Shown here: in pieces, positions 5,404 to 8,022 of the stretch
How positions within the stretch are numbered: the first letter of the stretch is position 1
Layout of the letters: each line of letters starts with the position of its first letter
DNA from: an uncultured Clostridia bacterium
GTDB taxonomy: Bacteria; Bacillota; Clostridia; Christensenellales; Borkfalkiaceae
NCBI GenBank assembly: GCA_946627905.1
Contig: CAMOVY010000048.1
Span: 1-8,022, forward strand
Direction: 5' to 3'
DNA: 8,022 nt
Position numbers and translations under genes: made by a program
The notes under the pieces: generated by a model
Seen by the model: the letters and a program-made list of their open reading frames with translations, nothing else
Told to the model about the DNA's origin: nothing
The model's database searches: none

Positions 5404-5439
5404 TTTACGCGGGGCGATAAAATTATCGCCCCGCGTAAA
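5404..5439. terminator. Bidirectional intrinsic terminator between mntP and rrf2
   Basis: A 17-bp perfect stem (5404-5420 with 5423-5439), core ACGCGGGGCG, closes on an AA loop. It is flanked by CTTTTAAAT on the plus side, and by an A/T stretch on the other side that reads AAAATATATTGAATTT on the minus strand. It lies 16 bp after the mntP stop and 12 bp after the rrf2 stop, so it serves both convergent transcripts. Confidence 0.9.
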
Positions 5440-5451
5440 CTTTTAAATCGG

Positions 5452-5880
5452 TTATATCACGTATTCCCCGCCGCCACTATTACCCATAAGGTCTTTTACG
5501 GTTTTTCCGTCGAAAAATCCGTTCACAAGCGCAGAAAATTCCCGCCACATAGGAAGGGTTTTGCAACTGCCCGCGCGTTCGCACACTTTAGCGTTCTCTT
5601 CAAGGCAACTAACGGGCGCTAAACTGCCTTCGGTCGCACGCAGAATTTCGCCTATCTTTATATCTTCGGGCGGTTTTTTCAGGCGGTAGCCACCGCCTTT
5701 GCCGTGAACCCCTTCTACTATATCGCTTTTGGATAAAAGCAGCATTATGCTTTCTAAATACTTTTGCGAAACGTCCTGCCGCTTTACTATGTCTTTAAGC
5801 GGAATATAATCCCCCTTAAAGTTCTCCGCCATATCTATTAAAACCCTTACCGCGTACCTTCCGCGCGTGGAAATTTTCAT
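5452..5880 (-). CDS. Rrf2-family transcriptional regulator with IscR-like cysteines
   Basis: The 142-residue protein begins MKISTRGRYAVRVLIDMA and contains the winged helix-turn-helix of the Rrf2/IscR/CymR family (IPLKDIVKRQDVSQKYLESIM, then a wing at VHGKGGGYRLKKP, 58-70). IGEILRATEGSLAPVSC leads into the sensor region, where Cys92, Cys100 and Cys106 are spaced much like the three Fe-S cysteines of E. coli IscR (92, 98, 104). It may therefore bind an iron-sulfur cluster. Its neighbours are cysteine/homocysteine biosynthesis genes, which suggests a CymR-like role in sulfur control; CymR of Bacillus partners with CysK, whose homologue is in this operon. The name is left open because both subtypes are plausible. 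The ATG overlaps the tcdA stop (ATGA, 5877-5880), and AAGGGTG provides a ribosome binding site. Being last in the operon it would be made together with its probable targets, allowing autoregulation. Confidence 0.9.
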   Translation of the reverse strand: MKISTRGRYAVRVLIDMAENFKGDYIPLKDIVKRQDVSQKYLESIMLLLSKSDIVEGVHGKGGGYRLKKPPEDIKIGEILRATEGSLAPVSCLEENAKVCERAGSCKTLPMWREFSALVNGFFDGKTVKDLMGNSGGGEYVI

Positions 5881-6602
5881 CTGTTTTCACCCTTTATCAA
5901 ATCTTTAACAACTTCCGCCGCCATAAGTAGCCCCGCGACGGGCGGCACGAACGAAATACTTGCGGGCGCGACTTTTCTCGCGCTTTTTTCGGCTTTGCTG
6001 TCCGCATTTTGCGGTTTTATCGCCTTTTCTTCCGAATACACGACTTTAAGGCGAGTTATTCCCCGCCTTTTGCACTCTGTGCGCATAACCCTTGCAAGCG
6101 GGCAGCCACGCGTTTCATAAATATCCGCCACCTTAAAGCCCGCGACATCAAGTTTATTACCCGTACCCATAGCGGAAATTACGGGCACGCCCGATTTTTC
6201 CGCCCGTTCCGCTATACAGAGTTTAGCAGAAACGGTGTCTATCGCGTCTATAACGTAATCGTAATTATTAAAATCTATCTCGCTCGCCGTTTCGGGCAGA
6301 TAGAAAAGTTTATACGTTTTTACCTTACAGGCGGGGTTTATATCCTTTATCCGTTTTTCCGCAACGTCGGCTTTATATTCCCCCACCGTGGAGTTAAGCG
6401 CCAAAATTTGTCTGTTGATATTAGAAACCGCCACCTTGTCGTTATCAACAAGGGTAAGCGCGCCCACGCCCGCGCGCGCAAGCGCTTCCGCCGCATAGCC
6501 GCCTACGCCGCCCAAACCGAAAACTATCACTCTGGCGGTTTTAAGCCTTTCCACGGCGATTTTACCTATTAAATTTTCCGTTCTCGAAAACCTGTCGGGC
6601 AT
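5877..6602 (-). CDS. tcdA: tRNA threonylcarbamoyladenosine dehydratase (TcdA/YgdL-type E1-like protein)
   Basis: The 241-residue protein is a ThiF/MoeB/E1-like ATP-dependent enzyme. TcdA cyclises the t6A base at position 37 of ANN-decoding tRNAs to ct6A by adenylation and dehydration. Its Rossmann nucleotide site is VIVFGLGGVGGYAAEALAR (25-43) with LVDNDKV (51-57). The E1 signature NINRQI (61-66) follows, then YVIDAIDT (116-123). The opening RFSRTENLIG and the closing PASISFVPPVAGLLMAAEVV are characteristic of the TcdA/YgdL/YrvM subgroup rather than of ThiF or MoeB, and no CxxC zinc ribbon of the ThiF type is seen. Length is slightly below that of the E. coli protein. GGAG (6611-6614) lies 8 nt before the ATG, only 5 bp after the cysK stop, and its own stop overlaps rrf2. 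A sulfur-carrier activation role cannot be fully excluded given its sulfur-operon setting. Confidence 0.87.
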   Translation of the reverse strand: MPDRFSRTENLIGKIAVERLKTARVIVFGLGGVGGYAAEALARAGVGALTLVDNDKVAVSNINRQILALNSTVGEYKADVAEKRIKDINPACKVKTYKLFYLPETASEIDFNNYDYVIDAIDTVSAKLCIAERAEKSGVPVISAMGTGNKLDVAGFKVADIYETRGCPLARVMRTECKRRGITRLKVVYSEEKAIKPQNADSKAEKSARKVAPASISFVPPVAGLLMAAEVVKDLIKGENR

Positions 6603-6607
6603 TTACG

Positions 6608-7540
6608 CTACTCCGAAAAAAGCGGCGTGGATAAGTACCTGTCGCCCGTATCTGGTAAAAGCACTACTATATTCTTGCCCGCACTTTCTTCGCGGCTCGC
6701 AAGATTTACCGCCGCCGCAAGCGCCGCGCCCGAAGATATGCCTACCAAAACGCCTTCTTTTTTACCTACTAACTTGCCGAACTTAAACGCGTCTTCATTA
6801 GAAACGGGAATTATCTCGTCGTAAACTTTCGTGTCGAGCACCGCGGGCACAAACCCCGCGCCTATACCCTGTATCTTGTGCGCCCCCGCTTTGCCCGTCG
6901 ACAGCACCGCCGAAGTTTCGGGTTCTACCGCCACGATTTTGACTTTGGGGTTTTTACTCTTTAAATATTTGCCTACGCCCGTTATCGTGCCGCCCGTGCC
7001 TACGCCCGCGACGAATATATCTACCTTTCCGTCGGTATCTTCATAAATTTCAGGGCCTGTGGTATCGAAATGCGCCTTGGGGTTTGCGGGATTAACAAAC
7101 TGCCCCGGAATAAAAGCGTTCGGTATTTCTTTCGCAAGTTCGTCCGCCTTGGCAATCGCGCCTTTCATACCCAAAGCACCGTCGGTCAGCACTAATTCCG
7201 CGCCGTAAGCCTTCATAAGTTGTCTGCGCTCAACGGACATAGTTTCGGGCATAACAATTATTATGCGATAGCCTTTCGCCGCCGCGATGGACGCTAAACC
7301 TATCCCCGTATTGCCCGAAGTCGGTTCTATTATCACAGAACCCGCTTTCAGTTTGCCCGTTTTTTCCGCGTCTTCTATCATTGCTTTGGCAATTCTGTCC
7401 TTGACCGAACCCGCGGGGTTAACATATTCTAACTTTGCGAGAATTTTTGCTTTAAGCCCCAACACCTTTTCAATGTTTTTAAGTTCCACAAGCGGCGTGC
7501 TGCCAACAAGTTCTGCCGCCGAATTATATATTTTCGCCAT
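6608..7540 (-). CDS. cysK: Cysteine synthase A (O-acetylserine sulfhydrylase)
   Basis: The 310-residue fold-type II PLP enzyme makes L-cysteine from O-acetylserine and sulfide in the cytoplasm. The key features are complete: NPAGSVKDR with the PLP lysine Lys47; the substrate loop EPTSGNTGIGLA (72-83); phosphate-binding GVGTGGTITGVG (179-190); KIQGIGAGFVP (222-232); and GISSGAA (267-272 region) with Ser270 contacting the PLP ring nitrogen. It ends PDTGDRYLSTPLF, as CysK does. Length matches the family. Cystathionine beta-synthase is less likely because the regulatory C-terminal domain is absent and the GIGAGFVP segment is CysK-like. The ATG has AAGGAG 8 nt upstream. It follows metY by 23 bp and precedes tcdA by 5 bp in one operon. 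In Bacillus, CysK also acts as a co-repressor partner of CymR, relevant to the Rrf2 gene downstream. Confidence 0.95.
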   Translation of the reverse strand: MAKIYNSAAELVGSTPLVELKNIEKVLGLKAKILAKLEYVNPAGSVKDRIAKAMIEDAEKTGKLKAGSVIIEPTSGNTGIGLASIAAAKGYRIIIVMPETMSVERRQLMKAYGAELVLTDGALGMKGAIAKADELAKEIPNAFIPGQFVNPANPKAHFDTTGPEIYEDTDGKVDIFVAGVGTGGTITGVGKYLKSKNPKVKIVAVEPETSAVLSTGKAGAHKIQGIGAGFVPAVLDTKVYDEIIPVSNEDAFKFGKLVGKKEGVLVGISSGAALAAAVNLASREESAGKNIVVLLPDTGDRYLSTPLFSE

Positions 7541-7563
7541 TTTTATATCTCCTTTTTTACTTT

Positions 7564-8022
7564 TTATTTTATCGCTTCAAAGCCCGCTTTTAAGTCGGCT
7601 ATAATATCGTCTATATGTTCCGTTCCTATGGAAAGTCTTACGCTGTTAGGCGTTATCCCCGCTTTAAGCAGTTCTTCCGCGGACAGTTGAGAGTGCGTGG
7701 TGGAAGCGGGGTGAATTACCAGCGACTTTACGTCCGCAACGTTAGCGAGTAGAGAGAACAGTTTAAGGCTTTCGGTAAACTTTTTCGCCTTTTCTTCGCC
7801 GCCCTTTACTTCAAACGTAAATATAGGCGCTGCGCCGTTCGGAAAGTATTTGTCATACAGTTCTTTTTGTCTGCCGACAGCCTGCGACGGGTGATTTACC
7901 CTTTCCACCTGCGGGTGGTTTTTAAGAAATTCTACAACTTTCAGCGCGTTTTCGACGTGCCGTTCCACCCTTAAAGACAGAGTTTCCAGCCCCTGCAACA
8001 GCAGAAAAGAGTTGAAAGGCGA
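7564..8022 (-). CDS. metY: O-acetylhomoserine (thiol)-lyase, C-terminal fragment (runs off the window)
   Basis: 152 residues of the C-terminal domain are present; the N-terminal part and the PLP-binding lysine lie beyond 8022. The open frame continues to the window edge, beginning SPFNSFLLLQGLETLSLR, a hallmark of O-acetylhomoserine sulfhydrylases. Further conserved blocks are RVNHPS, LLANVADVKSLVIHPASTTH (91-110 of the fragment) and NSVRLSIGTEHIDDIIADL near the end. The enzyme converts O-acetylhomoserine and sulfide to homocysteine for methionine synthesis. The closely related cystathionine gamma-synthase/lyase families usually lack the FNSFLLLQGLETL arrangement, so MetY is preferred, although methionine gamma-lyase cannot be wholly ruled out from the fragment. 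The stop (7564-7566) is 23 bp before cysK, in the same direction, so the promoter of this sulfur operon is probably upstream and outside the window. Confidence 0.9.
   Translation of the reverse strand, partial: SPFNSFLLLQGLETLSLRVERHVENALKVVEFLKNHPQVERVNHPSQAVGRQKELYDKYFPNGAAPIFTFEVKGGEEKAKKFTESLKLFSLLANVADVKSLVIHPASTTHSQLSAEELLKAGITPNSVRLSIGTEHIDDIIADLKAGFEAIK

Noticed and set aside
6009..6572. Long plus-strand open frame opposite tcdA (187 codons)
   Set aside because: It is antisense to a clearly recognised enzyme, and its translation is Arg/Phe/His-rich and unlike any known family.
1..8022. CRISPR arrays, insertion sequences, phage or toxin-antitoxin genes
   Set aside because: No tandem direct repeats with spacers, no transposase or integrase motifs, and no unexplained small gene pairs were found; genes are dense and housekeeping in type.

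Overview
The window reads as chromosomal DNA of a Gram-positive (Bacillota/Firmicutes) bacterium, probably a Clostridia-type lineage with sporulation ancestry. The reasons are the rpmG-secE-nusG order, a four-cysteine L33, a SpoIVFA/SpoIVFB-like pair, an archaeal-type phosphoglycerate mutase (common in Clostridia), strong AAGGAG-type ribosome binding sites, and promoters matching TTGACA/TATAAT. The assignment is inference; no 16S or other decisive marker is present. Nearly all genes lie on the minus strand. The only plus-strand gene is mntP. No mobile element, CRISPR array, tRNA or rRNA was seen. The longest gene-free stretch is the 289 bp between spoIVFA and apgM, which holds a terminator, a long leader hairpin, an operator-like inverted repeat and a possible -35.

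Layout from left to right. (1) 1-746: the transcription/translation/secretion operon rpmG-secE-nusG on the minus strand, cut by the window edge inside nusG and driven by a near-consensus promoter at 718-746. (2) 886-2546: spoIVFA-spoIVFB-like pair, minus strand, overlapping by 13 bp: a membrane-anchored protein with a degenerate LytM/M23 domain, and an intramembrane M50 metalloprotease that it probably controls. (3) 2836-4706: ung-apgM, minus strand, overlapping at ATGA: uracil-DNA glycosylase and a cofactor-independent phosphoglycerate mutase or possible homoserine kinase, ended by a GC-rich terminator. (4) 4785-5387: mntP, a manganese exporter, transcribed divergently from ung from a 78-bp shared promoter region. 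(5) 5452-8022: a sulfur-metabolism operon metY(partial)-cysK-tcdA-rrf2, minus strand, converging on mntP at a shared bidirectional terminator.

How the genes fit together. metY and cysK make homocysteine/cysteine from sulfide and acetylated amino acids. The Rrf2-family regulator at the operon's end carries three cysteines spaced roughly like the Fe-S ligands of IscR, so it probably senses Fe-S or sulfur status and may control its own operon. tcdA, an E1-like enzyme that modifies tRNA, is embedded between them. The rest is conserved housekeeping. The least ordinary signals are regulatory: overlapping divergent ung/mntP promoters that predict a leaderless ung mRNA, a 14-bp hairpin in the spoIVFA leader, and two terminators that share the same core and loop. 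I found no convincing evidence of a wholly new biological system here.
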